From NCBI GenBank assembly GCA_026417735.1, contig JAOACR010000020.1, positions 148,595-212,594 on the forward strand: a stretch of 64,000 nt of DNA, given 5' to 3'. The DNA comes from Kiritimatiellia bacterium (GTDB lineage Bacteria > Verrucomicrobiota > Kiritimatiellia > PWTM01). The translations under genes and the position numbers were made by a program. Below the pieces are notes generated by a model, which saw nothing but the letters and a program-made list of their open reading frames with translations, ran no database searches and was not told where the DNA came from. Positions 47,210-55,846 of the stretch are shown here, in pieces (position 1 is the stretch's first letter; every line of letters begins with the position of its first letter).

Positions 47210-48192
47210 CAGCACTTCACTTCCGCGGAACGCAGCAGCCATGTGCCGATCGCCAAAACCCCGCTCACGTACAGCGCCGCATACGCTGTCGCCATCGCCA
47301 CATACCGCAGTGGCACCGGCACGCCAAGGTTCACCGCGTCCGCCATCCAGAAATGTTGCCAGTTGGGTACCAGCGCGTACACTGCCGCCGCCCAGCGCCG
47401 CGTCGCCGCCAGCCGGCCGAACAGATAGTCGCTCATCAAACCCGCCAGAAACACCGCGCCGGTCAGCGCCATCGTCGGTACGACGTCCAGCCGCGTCGCA
47501 AACATGAGCGCGATCGCGGCGAGAACCAGTAGCGCGATCGCGATCAGCACGTTCGCCCCAATCATCGGCACCGAGTAGAACTCTCCGACCCGTGTCGGCG
47601 CTACACCCTCCCGCGGCCGGCCACCACCCACCCAGAACGCGACCCAAACTGCCGCGGTCAAAAACCAGCCCGCATCCGCGACGAAGGGCCGTCGCGTCAA
47701 ATAGTTCCATCCCGCCGCCAGTAACCACGCCACCGGCGCGGTCAACAACAGCGGTACTTCGCCCCCCCAGTCCCAGAAAAACGGCACCGCCATCACCCGC
47801 GCCGCCATCATCGTCGCCGGTGCAATCGTGAGCGAAAACATGAGCATCCCGCCCGCCACCCCCGCGAATTTGCCCACCACAAACGTGCCGCGCCCGACCG
47901 GCTTGCTCAACACCGTGGCCGCGGTGCCGCGCTGCAGCTCCCGCGTCAGCGAATGGCAGGCCGACGTGCCGGCCAGCCACAATCCCAAAAACAGATGGAG
48001 CGCAAGCACGCTATCAGCGACGATCTTCTCGCCCTCGTCCAGCGTATGCGTTGTCAGCAGCGGCATCAGCGCACAGCCCACCACCGCGGTGGTGGTCAGC
48101 AACAGCGTGAGTGGCTGTCGCGCGATCTCGCGGCGCGTCGCCGCCGCCACCGCCCAACCCGCCTGAATCGCCGCGCGCATCCCCACCAGCAT
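47209..48192 (-). CDS. ABC-2 type permease without a nearby ATPase
   Basis: About 327 residues from the ATG at 48192 (a GTG at 48201 and an ATG at 48180 are alternatives). Six or more membrane segments are visible, e.g. SVLALHLFLGLWLAGTS and APVAWLLAAGW. The motif SLTRELQRGTAATVLSKPVG is the characteristic cytosolic loop of ABC-2 exporters. The matching ATPase is not adjacent; it may be the one at 3497 or elsewhere. It is translationally coupled to the polytopic HflK-like gene. Confidence 0.75.
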   Translation of the reverse strand: MLVGMRAAIQAGWAVAAATRREIARQPLTLLLTTTAVVGCALMPLLTTHTLDEGEKIVADSVLALHLFLGLWLAGTSACHSLTRELQRGTAATVLSKPVGRGTFVVGKFAGVAGGMLMFSLTIAPATMMAARVMAVPFFWDWGGEVPLLLTAPVAWLLAAGWNYLTRRPFVADAGWFLTAAVWVAFWVGGGRPREGVAPTRVGEFYSVPMIGANVLIAIALLVLAAIALMFATRLDVVPTMALTGAVFLAGLMSDYLFGRLAATRRWAAAVYALVPNWQHFWMADAVNLGVPVPLRYVAMATAYAALYVSGVLAIGTWLLRSAEVKC

Positions 48193-48243
48193 AATCGCCA
48201 CCGCCCTCGCTGGCGACGCGCTCGCAGAACAGGTGCCGCGGAG

Positions 48244-48272
48244 TTGAAGCGCACACGATGCCGCGGTAGGCT
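48244..48272 (+). promoter_or_regulatory. Promoter of the trp leader and his/trp operon
   Basis: TTGAAG (48244-48249), 17 nt, TAGGCT (48267-48272). Six bases (GTGAAC) later comes the leader-peptide ATG at 48279, so the transcript would start at or next to the ATG. Confidence 0.6.
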
Positions 48273-48278
48273 GTGAAC

Positions 48279-48347
48279 ATGAGGATCGCGCGTCATCCGC
48301 AGCGTGAAGGTTGGTGGGCCGGCGGACCGGCCCGGGTTCGCGGTTGA
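48279..48347 (+). CDS. trpL: Candidate trp leader peptide (22 residues, tandem Trp codons)
   Basis: ATG to TGA gives 22 residues with the central stretch QREGWWAGGPA; the two UGG codons are at 48312-48317. There is no Shine-Dalgarno, but the ATG lies 6 nt after a -10 box, consistent with leaderless translation. Two adjacent Trp codons in so short a peptide are very unlikely by chance. The peptide would serve only as the sensor: ribosomes stall at the Trp codons when charged tRNA-Trp is scarce. It precedes hisF-hisI-trpE-trpG. Confidence 0.72.
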   Translation: MRIARHPQREGWWAGGPARVRG

Positions 48348-48400
48348 TGCGCGCGTCGACGCGATCGAACCCCGGGGCGGTCCCGGGGTTCCGCGTTTTT
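48312..48400 (+). promoter_or_regulatory. Ribosome-mediated transcription attenuator (trp type)
   Basis: Four competing strands are visible. Hairpin 1:2 is GGGCCGG (48316-48322) with CCGGCCC (48327-48333), 4-nt loop, starting inside the second Trp codon. The antiterminator 2:3 pairs CCCGGGTTCG (48331-48340) with CGAACCCCGGG (48366-48376), ten pairs and one bulged C. The terminator 3:4 is at 48360-48400. A ribosome stalled on the Trp codons would cover strand 1, free strand 2 and block the terminator. The segment between holds a 12-nt palindrome at 48352-48363. Confidence 0.75.
48360..48400 (+). terminator. Attenuator terminator hairpin with T-run
   Basis: GAACCCCGGG (48367-48376), loop GCGGT, CCCGGGGTTC (48382-48391): ten perfect pairs. 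The stem can extend by CGC/GCG (48360-48362 with 48393-48395) so that TTTTT (48396-48400) follows directly. It ends 10 bases before hisF. Confidence 0.8.
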
Positions 48401-48410
48401 CGGGACCGAC

Positions 48411-49172
48411 ATGCTGGCCAAACGCATCATCCCATGCCTAGACGTGGACCGCGGACGAGTGGTGAAGGGCGTCCGGTTCGTCGCGCTTCGCGACGCGGGC
48501 GACCCCGTCGAATGCGCCCGCGCCTACGAAGCGCAGGGAGCCGACGAACTCACCTTTCTGGACATCACCGCCTCCCACGAGCAGCGCGACACGATCGTGG
48601 ACGTCGTCCGCGCGGTCGCGCAACACGTCTTCATGCCCCTGACAGTGGGAGGGGGCATCCGAACCGTCGCCGATATCCGCCGGCTGCTGCAGGCGGGCGC
48701 GGACAAGGTATCGCTGAACACCGCCGCGGTGGCCCGACCGGAGCTGATCACGGAGGGAGCGGAACGTTTCGGCCGCCAGTGCATCGTGCTGGCGATTGAC
48801 GCGCGGCGGCGCGAACAGGGCGACGGTTGGGAGGTCGTCACCCACGGCGGCCGCCGGCGAACCGGCCGCGATGCGGTGGAGTGGGCCCGCGAAGGTGTCC
48901 GGCGCGGCGCCGGGGAAATTCTGCTCACCAGCATGGACCGCGACGGCACCGCGGACGGCTACGACCTTGAGCTGACGCGCGCGATCGCAGACGCGGTGCC
49001 GGTCCCGGTGATCGCCTCGGGTGGCGCCGGCGGCCCCGAACACCTCATCGAGGCGGTCACGCGCGGCGGCGCCGACGCGGTGCTCGCCGCCTCGATCTTC
49101 CATTTCGGCCGGTACTCCATCACAGAGGTGAAACGCGCAATGCGCGCAGCCGGCATTGAGGTACGACTGTGA
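48411..49172 (+). CDS. hisF: Imidazole glycerol phosphate synthase, cyclase subunit
   Basis: A 253-residue TIM barrel that makes the imidazole ring of histidine (with glutaminase HisH, not in the window) and releases AICAR. Catalytic Asp residues lie in [15 protein letters not shown] and VLAIDARRR; phosphate-binding loops are VGGGIRTV and [22 protein letters not shown] is the usual family motif. The start follows the attenuator terminator by 10 bases. Stop overlaps the hisI GTG (GTGA). Confidence 0.95.
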   Translation: MLAKRIIPCLDVDRGRVVKGVRFVALRDAGDPVECARAYEAQGADELTFLDITASHEQRDTIVDVVRAVAQHVFMPLTVGGGIRTVADIRRLLQAGADKVSLNTAAVARPELITEGAERFGRQCIVLAIDARRREQGDGWEVVTHGGRRRTGRDAVEWAREGVRRGAGEILLTSMDRDGTADGYDLELTRAIADAVPVPVIASGGAGGPEHLIEAVTRGGADAVLAASIFHFGRYSITEVKRAMRAAGIEVRL

Positions 49173-49609
49173 ACCGAGGGCGGCCAATGCACAGCTCGCA
49201 CGAACTCGAAGAGGGGCGGACCCTCTCGCTCGACTTCTCGAAACTGGCGGCCGCCGCCGCACGATGCGATGGGCTGCTGCCCGTCGCCGTGCAGCACGCC
49301 GACAGCGGCGAGGTGCTGCTGGTGGCCTACACCAACGAAACCGCATTCCGCCGCGCGGTGGCCACGGGCCGCCTTGTGCTCTGGAGCACATCTCGCAACG
49401 AGCTCTGGGAAAAAGGGGCGACTTCGGGCGAAACTTTTGAGCTCCTCGAGGTCCGCGTGAACTGCGAACAGAACTCGCTGCTGTATCGCGTGCGGCCGCG
49501 CCGCGGCGGCATCTGCCACACGCGCAACGCCGAGGGGCGACCGCGCTCGAGCTGCTTCTACCGCCGGCTGAACCCCGCCACCGGCGAACTGGAGAATCTC
49601 GATCCATGA
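49169..49609 (+). CDS. hisI: Phosphoribosyl-AMP cyclohydrolase
   Basis: 146 residues, single-domain HisI without the HisE pyrophosphohydrolase. Motifs: [19 protein letters not shown] with ATSGETF, the metal-binding region [12 protein letters not shown], and GGICHT followed by RSSCFYRR. It opens the purine ring of PR-AMP in histidine synthesis. The GTG at 49169 overlaps hisF; ATG 49187 is an alternative start. Its stop overlaps trpE (ATGA). Confidence 0.93.
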   Translation: MNRGRPMHSSHELEEGRTLSLDFSKLAAAAARCDGLLPVAVQHADSGEVLLVAYTNETAFRRAVATGRLVLWSTSRNELWEKGATSGETFELLEVRVNCEQNSLLYRVRPRRGGICHTRNAEGRPRSSCFYRRLNPATGELENLDP

Positions 49610-51159
49610 GCGACATCGGCCCTACGCTCAGCGGTGGCCTGCGGTTGCACCCCGGCCCGCGGGAGTTTCGCGAACGCGCGGCGCGCGGCACCCTCGTGCC
49701 CGTCTGGGTCGAACTGCTCGCCGATGAGGAGACGCCGCTTTCCGCCTACGCCCGGGTGCGGAGGGTGCTGCGGCAGCGCGACCACGCCTCCCACACGTTC
49801 CTGCTCGAAAGCGTGGAGGGAGGCGAACGGGTGGGGCGCTATTCGTTCATCGGCGGCGCACCCCGCGCGATCGTTCGCGCGTGGGGCCGGCGCGTCCGCG
49901 TGCAGCATCCCGATGGATCCAGCCTCGAACTGCCGGAGGGTGATCCGCTCGACGCGCTGCAGGGACTGATGGCGCGCTACCGACCGGTTGGGGATCCGTC
50001 GCTGCCGCCGTTCGTCGGCGGCGCGGTCGGGTTTCTCGGCTACGATCTCATCCGCGTCTTTGAGCCACGCGTGCCGGTGCGCGAGGACCAGGCGCTGCGC
50101 GCGCCAGACATGGTGTTCATGATCACCGATGCGCTGCTGGTCTTCGACCGCGCCCGGCACAGCCTCCGCATCCTCGCGAACGCCGACACCACAGAAGGCG
50201 CCGACCGCGCCTACGACCAAGCCGCGGCGACCATTGAATCGCTCGCCGCCGCCCTGCGCGAGCCCGGCGAGAAACGCCTGACCGATGTCACCGCCGCCAC
50301 GACGGTCCCCGAGCCCCGCTCGACGATGTCCCGTGACGAGTTCGAGGAGTCCGTCCGCCGCGCACAGGATCACATCCGCGCCGGCGACATCATTCAAGTC
50401 GTGCTCTCACAGCGTTTCGAAACGGCCTTCGCCGGCGATTCGCTCGATGTCTACCGCGCGCTGCGATGGATCAACCCCTCGCCGTACATGTTCCTGCTCG
50501 ATCTGGGCGAGAGCGCAATGATCGGCAGTTCGCCGGAGGTGCACGTCCGCTGCATCGGCGGAAACGCCACGATCCGCCCGATCGCCGGCACCCGTCCCCG
50601 CGCCGCGTCGCCGGAGGAGGATGCGCGGCTTGAGCGCGAGCTGCTCGCCGACCCGAAAGAACGGGCCGAGCACATCATGCTGGTGGACCTGGCCCGCAAC
50701 GACCTGGGGCGCGTCTGTGAGCCCGGGTCGGTTCGGGTACCGGAACTGATGACGGTGGAACGCTACAGCCATGTGATGCACATCGTGTCGGACGTCACCG
50801 GACGTCTGGCGGCGGACCACAACGTCTACGACCTGATGCGCGCGACGTTTCCCGCCGGCACCGTCACCGGCGCACCCAAAATCCGCGCGATGGAAATCAT
50901 CGCGGACCTCGAGCGCTCGCGCCGCGGACCCTACGCGGGCGCGGTGGGCTATTTCGGCTTCGACGGCAACCTCGATTCCTGCATCACGATCCGCACCATC
51001 ATCCTCGATGAAGGCCGAGCCTATGTGCAGGCCGGCGCCGGCATCGTCGCGGATTCGGACCCGGTGCGGGAGTACGAGGAGACCCGGAACAAGGCCCGGG
51101 CGATGCTGCACGCGCTGGCGCTCGCGCAGCGGTTCGCGGCCGGAGAGAGCCTCCCATGA
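49606..51159 (+). CDS. trpE: Anthranilate synthase component I
   Basis: 517 residues converting chorismate to anthranilate, the first step of Trp synthesis. The N-terminal domain keeps the Trp-feedback motif in [17 protein letters not shown] (LLES). Catalytic regions include [39 protein letters not shown] and [14 protein letters not shown]. It is translationally coupled to hisI and trpG. The other trp genes (trpDCFBA) are not in the window. Confidence 0.95.
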   Translation: MSDIGPTLSGGLRLHPGPREFRERAARGTLVPVWVELLADEETPLSAYARVRRVLRQRDHASHTFLLESVEGGERVGRYSFIGGAPRAIVRAWGRRVRVQHPDGSSLELPEGDPLDALQGLMARYRPVGDPSLPPFVGGAVGFLGYDLIRVFEPRVPVREDQALRAPDMVFMITDALLVFDRARHSLRILANADTTEGADRAYDQAAATIESLAAALREPGEKRLTDVTAATTVPEPRSTMSRDEFEESVRRAQDHIRAGDIIQVVLSQRFETAFAGDSLDVYRALRWINPSPYMFLLDLGESAMIGSSPEVHVRCIGGNATIRPIAGTRPRAASPEEDARLERELLADPKERAEHIMLVDLARNDLGRVCEPGSVRVPELMTVERYSHVMHIVSDVTGRLAADHNVYDLMRATFPAGTVTGAPKIRAMEIIADLERSRRGPYAGAVGYFGFDGNLDSCITIRTIILDEGRAYVQAGAGIVADSDPVREYEETRNKARAMLHALALAQRFAAGESLP

Positions 51160-51746
51160 TCCTCGTCATCGACAACTACGACTCGTTCACCTGGAACCTC
51201 GTTCAGTACCTCGCCGAACTCGGTGCACATCCGCGCGTGCTGCGCAACGACGCGATCGACGCCGCCGGACTTCTGGCACTGGCACCGGAGCGGCTGATCA
51301 TCAGCCCCGGCCCCGGCTCCCCTGACGACGCCGGTATCTCCTGCGAAGCGATCCGCCGGCTGGCCGGCCGCGTGCCAATTCTCGGCGTGTGCCTCGGCCA
51401 CCAGTGCATCGGCCAGGTCTTCGGCGGCCGGATCGTTCGCGCCGCCCGGTTGATGCACGGCAAAACCTCGTGGATTCACCATCGCGGCGAAGGCATTCTC
51501 GCCGGCCTCCCTGAGCCGTTCGAGGCCACGCGGTACCACTCGTTGCTGATCGAACGGTCCTCTCTGCCCTCTTGCCTGCGTATCACTGGCGAGACCGACG
51601 AAGGCGAGATCATGGCCGTCCAGCACGTCGAATGGCCAGTGTACGGCGTCCAGTTCCACCCCGAGTCCATTCTGACCAAGGACGGCAAGCGTATTTTGAA
51701 GAACTTCCTCGAAATCCCCGTCCGCACGACGTCCTCGGGAGGTTGA
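51156..51746 (+). CDS. trpG: Anthranilate synthase glutamine amidotransferase component (TrpG/PabA)
   Basis: 196 residues, class I glutaminase with nucleophile Cys in [13 protein letters not shown] and the His/Glu pair in VQFHPES; the N-terminus is [16 protein letters not shown]. It supplies ammonia to TrpE. Like many single copies it might also serve p-aminobenzoate synthase. It overlaps trpE by 4 bases (ATGA). Confidence 0.94.
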   Translation: MILVIDNYDSFTWNLVQYLAELGAHPRVLRNDAIDAAGLLALAPERLIISPGPGSPDDAGISCEAIRRLAGRVPILGVCLGHQCIGQVFGGRIVRAARLMHGKTSWIHHRGEGILAGLPEPFEATRYHSLLIERSSLPSCLRITGETDEGEIMAVQHVEWPVYGVQFHPESILTKDGKRILKNFLEIPVRTTSSGG

Positions 51747-51749
51747 ACG

Positions 51750-52160
51750 ATGGTCCCGATCACCGTCAGCTACCTGGGCAATCTCCGGTGCGAAGCGACG
51801 CATGGTCCCTCCGGCAGCCGCATCGAAACCGATGCGCCCGCGGATAACCACGGGCGCGCGGAGCGCTTCTCCCCCACCGATCTGGTCGCCACCGCGCTCG
51901 GCAGCTGCATGCTGACCATGCTCGGCATCTACGCGCGCGAACGTGGATGGGACCTGACGGGCAGCCGTGCGGAAGTTTTGAAAATCATGGGCGGGCCGCC
52001 CCGCCGGATCACCCAAATCCAGGTGCGTCTGCACATGCCGATCGCGCTGGCACCGGCCGACCGGAGAGAACTGGAGAACCTCGCCCGCGGCTGCCCGGTC
52101 GCCCGCAGTTTGCACCCGGAGCTCCGCACGGACATCACCTTCCACTGGCCGCGCGGCTGA
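51750..52160 (+). CDS. OsmC/Ohr family peroxidase-like protein
   Basis: 136 residues with the two reactive Cys of the OsmC family: ALGSCMLTMLGIYARE and LARGCPVARSLHPE. Members reduce organic hydroperoxides. GGGAGG lies 10-12 bases before the ATG. It follows trpG by 3 bases and is likely the last gene of the attenuated operon. Confidence 0.88.
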   Translation: MVPITVSYLGNLRCEATHGPSGSRIETDAPADNHGRAERFSPTDLVATALGSCMLTMLGIYARERGWDLTGSRAEVLKIMGGPPRRITQIQVRLHMPIALAPADRRELENLARGCPVARSLHPELRTDITFHWPRG

Positions 52161-52177
52161 GCACCCCCCGACTCAGC
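52156..52177. terminator. Small hairpin between convergent genes
   Basis: GCTGAG (52156-52161) and CTCAGC (52172-52177) flank a 10-base C-rich loop, lying over the stop of the OsmC gene and the end of the convergent propeller gene. No T-run on either strand; weak candidate for a bidirectional terminator. Confidence 0.2.
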
Positions 52178-53714
52178 GTGCCGCCTCCCGAGGCCCGCGC
52201 ACCGCGTAGAGGCGCCGCATCGTCGCCACATACAGCCGCCCGTGCGCCGCCGCCGGCGTGCCCCAGATCGCACTGTCGAGCCGCGTCTCACCCAGCGCCC
52301 GGCCTGCGCGGTCCGCCGACCATGCGTACAGCGTGCCGCGATGCGTCCCGACGTACACGCGACCATCGGCGACCAGGGGCGAGCCCGAGACCTCACCATC
52401 CAGCTCGCGGACCCACACCCCCTCCCCCGTCGCCGCATCCACCGCGTGAAGGCGGCCGCTGCTGTCCGGCACAAACACCAGGCCCGCGAGCACGGCCGGC
52501 GTCGAGAGACAGTGCCGAACCAGCGGATACCGCCATCGCTCGCGCAGCTGAATTTCTCCGTTCTCCACACTCGGCTCGACACGCACCAACCACGCCTCTC
52601 GCTTGCCCCACCAACGGTCGCCACCCACCGTGACGAAAATCGCACCCGCCACGCACACCGGCATCCCGTGAATGGTGGAGGGGCCGCCCGCCTCGCGTCG
52701 CCCGTTCCATTCGCAGGCACGCTCCTTCGCCGTCCCCGGGTCCAGATCGAGCCGCGCAACGCAGCGCAACACCACCGGCGCAGACTCGGGCGGCGGCGAT
52801 GGGAGCGCTTCGAACATGTACACCACCGCATCGGCACCGCCGAACACCAGATGCGGCCGTCCTGCCAGCTCCATCATCGCCGGCGAGGACCACTGGCAGT
52901 GTACGATCCGGGGGCCGATGCGTTCTCCGTCCCTCGCGAGCAGCCGGCCAGTGCGCGCGTCCACCGCGATCAGCGTCGCCGCTTCGGGGTGGCGGATCCG
53001 CCGGTGAGTGTTGTCCACCCCGTTGCAGGTGTTCAGATACGCGACATCCCCCACCAGCAGCACCGACGCGTGCCCCGCGTCATGCGTGTAAATGCCCGCC
53101 GCCACCTTCAAATCCAGCCGCCAGATCACGTCCGCATCGAGCCCGCCCAGCGGCACCGGCTCCTCTCCCTCCGGTGTCAGCAGCGCCGCCTCCTCGGTGA
53201 ACGGCCCGTCATTGCCATTCGCCAGCCCCGCGGCGTCCAGACACAGCAACTCGCCACGGTTGTCCAGTACCCACAGTCGATCGCCCTCGACGGTCGGCGG
53301 CGAACAAAGACCCGCGCCGGGCCAGTCCAGATACACGTCGCCCGTCCGCTTCGGCGTGACCAGCTGCCAGAGCAGCCGACCATCCGCCTCGTCAAAACAC
53401 ATCAACACACCACGGTCGCCAACCCGGCGCGCGTCACGCGGCCGCCGGTTGTTTGTGCCGACCAACACCCGTCCGCCGGCGACAATCGGAGACCCGTACG
53501 TCTCGTGGCCGAGCTCCGCCACCCAGGCGACATCCTCCGGCGAATCGACCCGAAACGCCGCCGGTAGATTGGTCGCGGATGAGACCATGTTGCGCGTCCA
53601 TCGCTCGCCCCACTGCGCCGCAGCGGCGGGCGTCCGCATGCCGACCGCCAGCGCGATCACCACCGGCGCCGCCACGCGTCTCCGCCCGCCTGCGGACCGG
53701 CCGATGGCCTTCAT
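52173..53714 (-). CDS. Exported PQQ-type beta-propeller protein (BamB/quinoprotein-like repeats)
   Basis: 513 residues from the ATG at 53714, which overlaps the gcvT stop (ATGA). A signal peptide (VVIALAVGMRTPAAAAQ) leads into a propeller of about eight blades with recurring PQQ-like repeats: GSPIVAGGRVLVGTN, DEADGRLLWQLVTP, DARTGRLLARDGE, DAATGEGVWVREL. There are no obvious quinoprotein catalytic residues, so it is probably a structural or sensor protein rather than a dehydrogenase. Confidence 0.82.
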   Translation of the reverse strand: MKAIGRSAGGRRRVAAPVVIALAVGMRTPAAAAQWGERWTRNMVSSATNLPAAFRVDSPEDVAWVAELGHETYGSPIVAGGRVLVGTNNRRPRDARRVGDRGVLMCFDEADGRLLWQLVTPKRTGDVYLDWPGAGLCSPPTVEGDRLWVLDNRGELLCLDAAGLANGNDGPFTEEAALLTPEGEEPVPLGGLDADVIWRLDLKVAAGIYTHDAGHASVLLVGDVAYLNTCNGVDNTHRRIRHPEAATLIAVDARTGRLLARDGERIGPRIVHCQWSSPAMMELAGRPHLVFGGADAVVYMFEALPSPPPESAPVVLRCVARLDLDPGTAKERACEWNGRREAGGPSTIHGMPVCVAGAIFVTVGGDRWWGKREAWLVRVEPSVENGEIQLRERWRYPLVRHCLSTPAVLAGLVFVPDSSGRLHAVDAATGEGVWVRELDGEVSGSPLVADGRVYVGTHRGTLYAWSADRAGRALGETRLDSAIWGTPAAAHGRLYVATMRRLYAVRGPREAAR

Positions 53715-54808
53715 GCGCCTCCCGGCGGCTGCGCCGCACGGGCGGTCCCCGCCGTCCAAAACGGCGGCGCGGTCACGGTCGCCGGCAACCGTGTGCGCTC
53801 ACTCACGACCTCAACCTCGCGACCCTCTTCGGTGAGATCGGCGTCGAGATAGGCCAAAGCCACCCCGACCCCGAGGCTCGGCGCAAACGCGCCGCTGGTC
53901 ACCCTGCCGGCAGCGCGCTCACCCACACACACCGCCGCGCCCGCCCGAGCGGCGCGTCGCCCGTGGAACCGCAGCCCCGTTAGATACCGATTGCAGCCCC
54001 GTTCCAGGTCGCGTCGGACCGCCTCCCGACCAATGAACTCCTTCCCAAGATCCACAAACGCGCCACGCGAGGCGGCCACCGGCGTCTGCTCCACCGAGAG
54101 CTCGTGACCGTACAACGGATAGCCCATTTCCAGGCGCAGCGTGTCACGCGCGCCCAACCCGGCCGGCGAGGCTCCCCCGGCCAGCAGGCGCCGCCAGAGC
54201 TCCACGGTCGCTTCCGCCGGCAGATAAACCTCATAGCCCCACTCGCCCGTGTAGCCCGTGCGACTGATCACCATCGGCCGCCCCTCCCACTCGGTCTCTG
54301 TCAGACGAAAGTATTTCAACGGTGGCGCCGCACGGCCGAGCGCCGCCGCCAGCACACGCCACGCGGCGGGCCCTTGCACATCCAGCTTGCCCAGCTCGCC
54401 TGACCGGTCACGCAATCGGGTGCCCGCGGAGACCCGCGCGCAAATCCACTGCCAGTCCGAGGCGCGCGGACCCGCATTCACGATGAGCCAGAAGCGATCC
54501 GGTGCCAGCCGATAACAGGTCAGATCATCGAGCACGCCGCCGTCATCACGCAGCAGGTAACCATATCGGCACTGCCCGACCGCGAGCGTGCTGATCCGCA
54601 TCGTCAATAGGCGTTCCAAATCCGCCTCAGCGGATGGACCGCTCAGCTCGAACTCTCCCATGTGGCAGGTGTCGAACACGCCGCAGGCGGTCCGCACGCT
54701 CTGGTGCTCCGCGAGAATGCCGGTGTACTGCAGCGGCATCTGCCAACCCGCGAATTCCACAATCCGAGCGCCCAACGCGCGATGCTCTTCGTACAGCGGC
54801 GTGCGCAT
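53711..54808 (-). CDS. gcvT: Aminomethyltransferase (glycine cleavage T protein)
   Basis: 365 residues. Features: HRALGARIVEFAGWQMPLQY at the N-terminus, VRTACGVFDTCHMGEFELSG, the folate-site region ISRTGYTGEWGYEVYLP and a C-terminal beta-barrel domain (AAGRVTSGAFAPSLGVGVAL). It transfers the methylene from the lipoylated H protein to tetrahydrofolate. The gcvH and gcvP genes are not nearby and no glycine riboswitch is visible in the 48-base gap upstream. Confidence 0.93.
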   Translation of the reverse strand: MRTPLYEEHRALGARIVEFAGWQMPLQYTGILAEHQSVRTACGVFDTCHMGEFELSGPSAEADLERLLTMRISTLAVGQCRYGYLLRDDGGVLDDLTCYRLAPDRFWLIVNAGPRASDWQWICARVSAGTRLRDRSGELGKLDVQGPAAWRVLAAALGRAAPPLKYFRLTETEWEGRPMVISRTGYTGEWGYEVYLPAEATVELWRRLLAGGASPAGLGARDTLRLEMGYPLYGHELSVEQTPVAASRGAFVDLGKEFIGREAVRRDLERGCNRYLTGLRFHGRRAARAGAAVCVGERAAGRVTSGAFAPSLGVGVALAYLDADLTEEGREVEVVSERTRLPATVTAPPFWTAGTARAAQPPGGA

Positions 54809-54856
54809 GCGGGTCAGTCTAGCGGTCCTTCCCGACGGGCGCGACGTGCGTTCGCA

Positions 54857-55846
54857 CTAGAGGTCGAGCCCCAGCGATTTCAACCGCCAGTAGTCACGGG
54901 TCCACTTCTCGCGCACTTCCACATGGAGCGCCACCCGGACCGGCCGCTCCAGGAGCGCCTGCAGCTCCGCCTCCGACGCGCGCCGCACCGCCCGCAACAT
55001 GCGGCCCTTCTCCCCGATCACAATCGGCTTCTGGCTGCTGCGCTCCACCCAGATGTCCGCGTACACCTCCAAAGCTCCATCCGCTCCGTCCCGTACCTCC
55101 GTCACGCTGACCGCAACCCGGTGTGGCAGCTCATCCCGTAGACGGTGGATGAGCTTCTCTCGAATAATGTCCGCAAAGAACAGCTTTTGCGGAAAGTCCG
55201 TGAGCACATCCGGCGGAAACAGGGGCGGCCCCACGGGCAGCCGTTCGAAGAGCAGCTCCAGCAAACGGTCCAGGCCCTCTCCGGTCACCGCCGAGCATTC
55301 CACCCAGGCCGGCTCCGGCGGCATCGGAGTGCGATCCGCCGCCGCCCGCGCCCAGCTCTCCCGCATCGCCCCCGCGCTCCGAACGCCGAGATCGCACTTG
55401 TTCAGAGCGATCACCACCGGCGGCGCCGGCGGCTCCAGCGCGGCGAGCCTCTGCATCCAGCCCTCATCCTCCTCGCGCGGCGGCAGCGAACCATCCACAA
55501 CCAGCAGCACCACATCCGCCCCCTCGGCGGACTTGCGCGCGGTGCGATTAATCCAGCGCCCAAGCTCCGACTCCGCCTTCAACACGCCCGGCGTGTCCGT
55601 TAGCACGATCTGGCCACGCTCCTCGGTGCGGATCGCGCGAATGCGATGCCAAGTTGTCTGCGCGACGGGACTGACGATCGTCACCTTCTCGCCGACCAGG
55701 GAGTTCACCAGCGACGACTTCCCCACGTTCGCCCTGCCCACCACCGCAACAACACCCGATCGCATCGGCACGGCGCCCTCCGCACCGTGTCCCTCGGTCG
55801 GCACCACCAGCGGCGCCCCGCCGTTCGGCTCCGCAACTGGGTTCAT
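54857..55846 (-). CDS. era: GTPase Era
   Basis: 329 residues from the ATG at 55846, overlapping the rhomboid stop (ATGA). G1 is GRANVGKSSLVN (an Ala replaces the usual Pro), G3 LTDTPGVL, G4 ALNKCD, and the C-terminal KH domain has DIWVERSSQKPIVIGEKG. Era binds the 3' end of 16S rRNA during small-subunit maturation. An extra Gly/Pro-rich N-terminus of about 25 residues precedes the G domain. Confidence 0.93.
   Translation of the reverse strand: MNPVAEPNGGAPLVVPTEGHGAEGAVPMRSGVVAVVGRANVGKSSLVNSLVGEKVTIVSPVAQTTWHRIRAIRTEERGQIVLTDTPGVLKAESELGRWINRTARKSAEGADVVLLVVDGSLPPREEDEGWMQRLAALEPPAPPVVIALNKCDLGVRSAGAMRESWARAAADRTPMPPEPAWVECSAVTGEGLDRLLELLFERLPVGPPLFPPDVLTDFPQKLFFADIIREKLIHRLRDELPHRVAVSVTEVRDGADGALEVYADIWVERSSQKPIVIGEKGRMLRAVRRASEAELQALLERPVRVALHVEVREKWTRDYWRLKSLGLDL

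Noticed and set aside
53711..54856. Glycine riboswitch upstream of gcvT
   Set aside because: Only 48 bases separate era from gcvT, too short for the aptamer, and no conserved core is visible.
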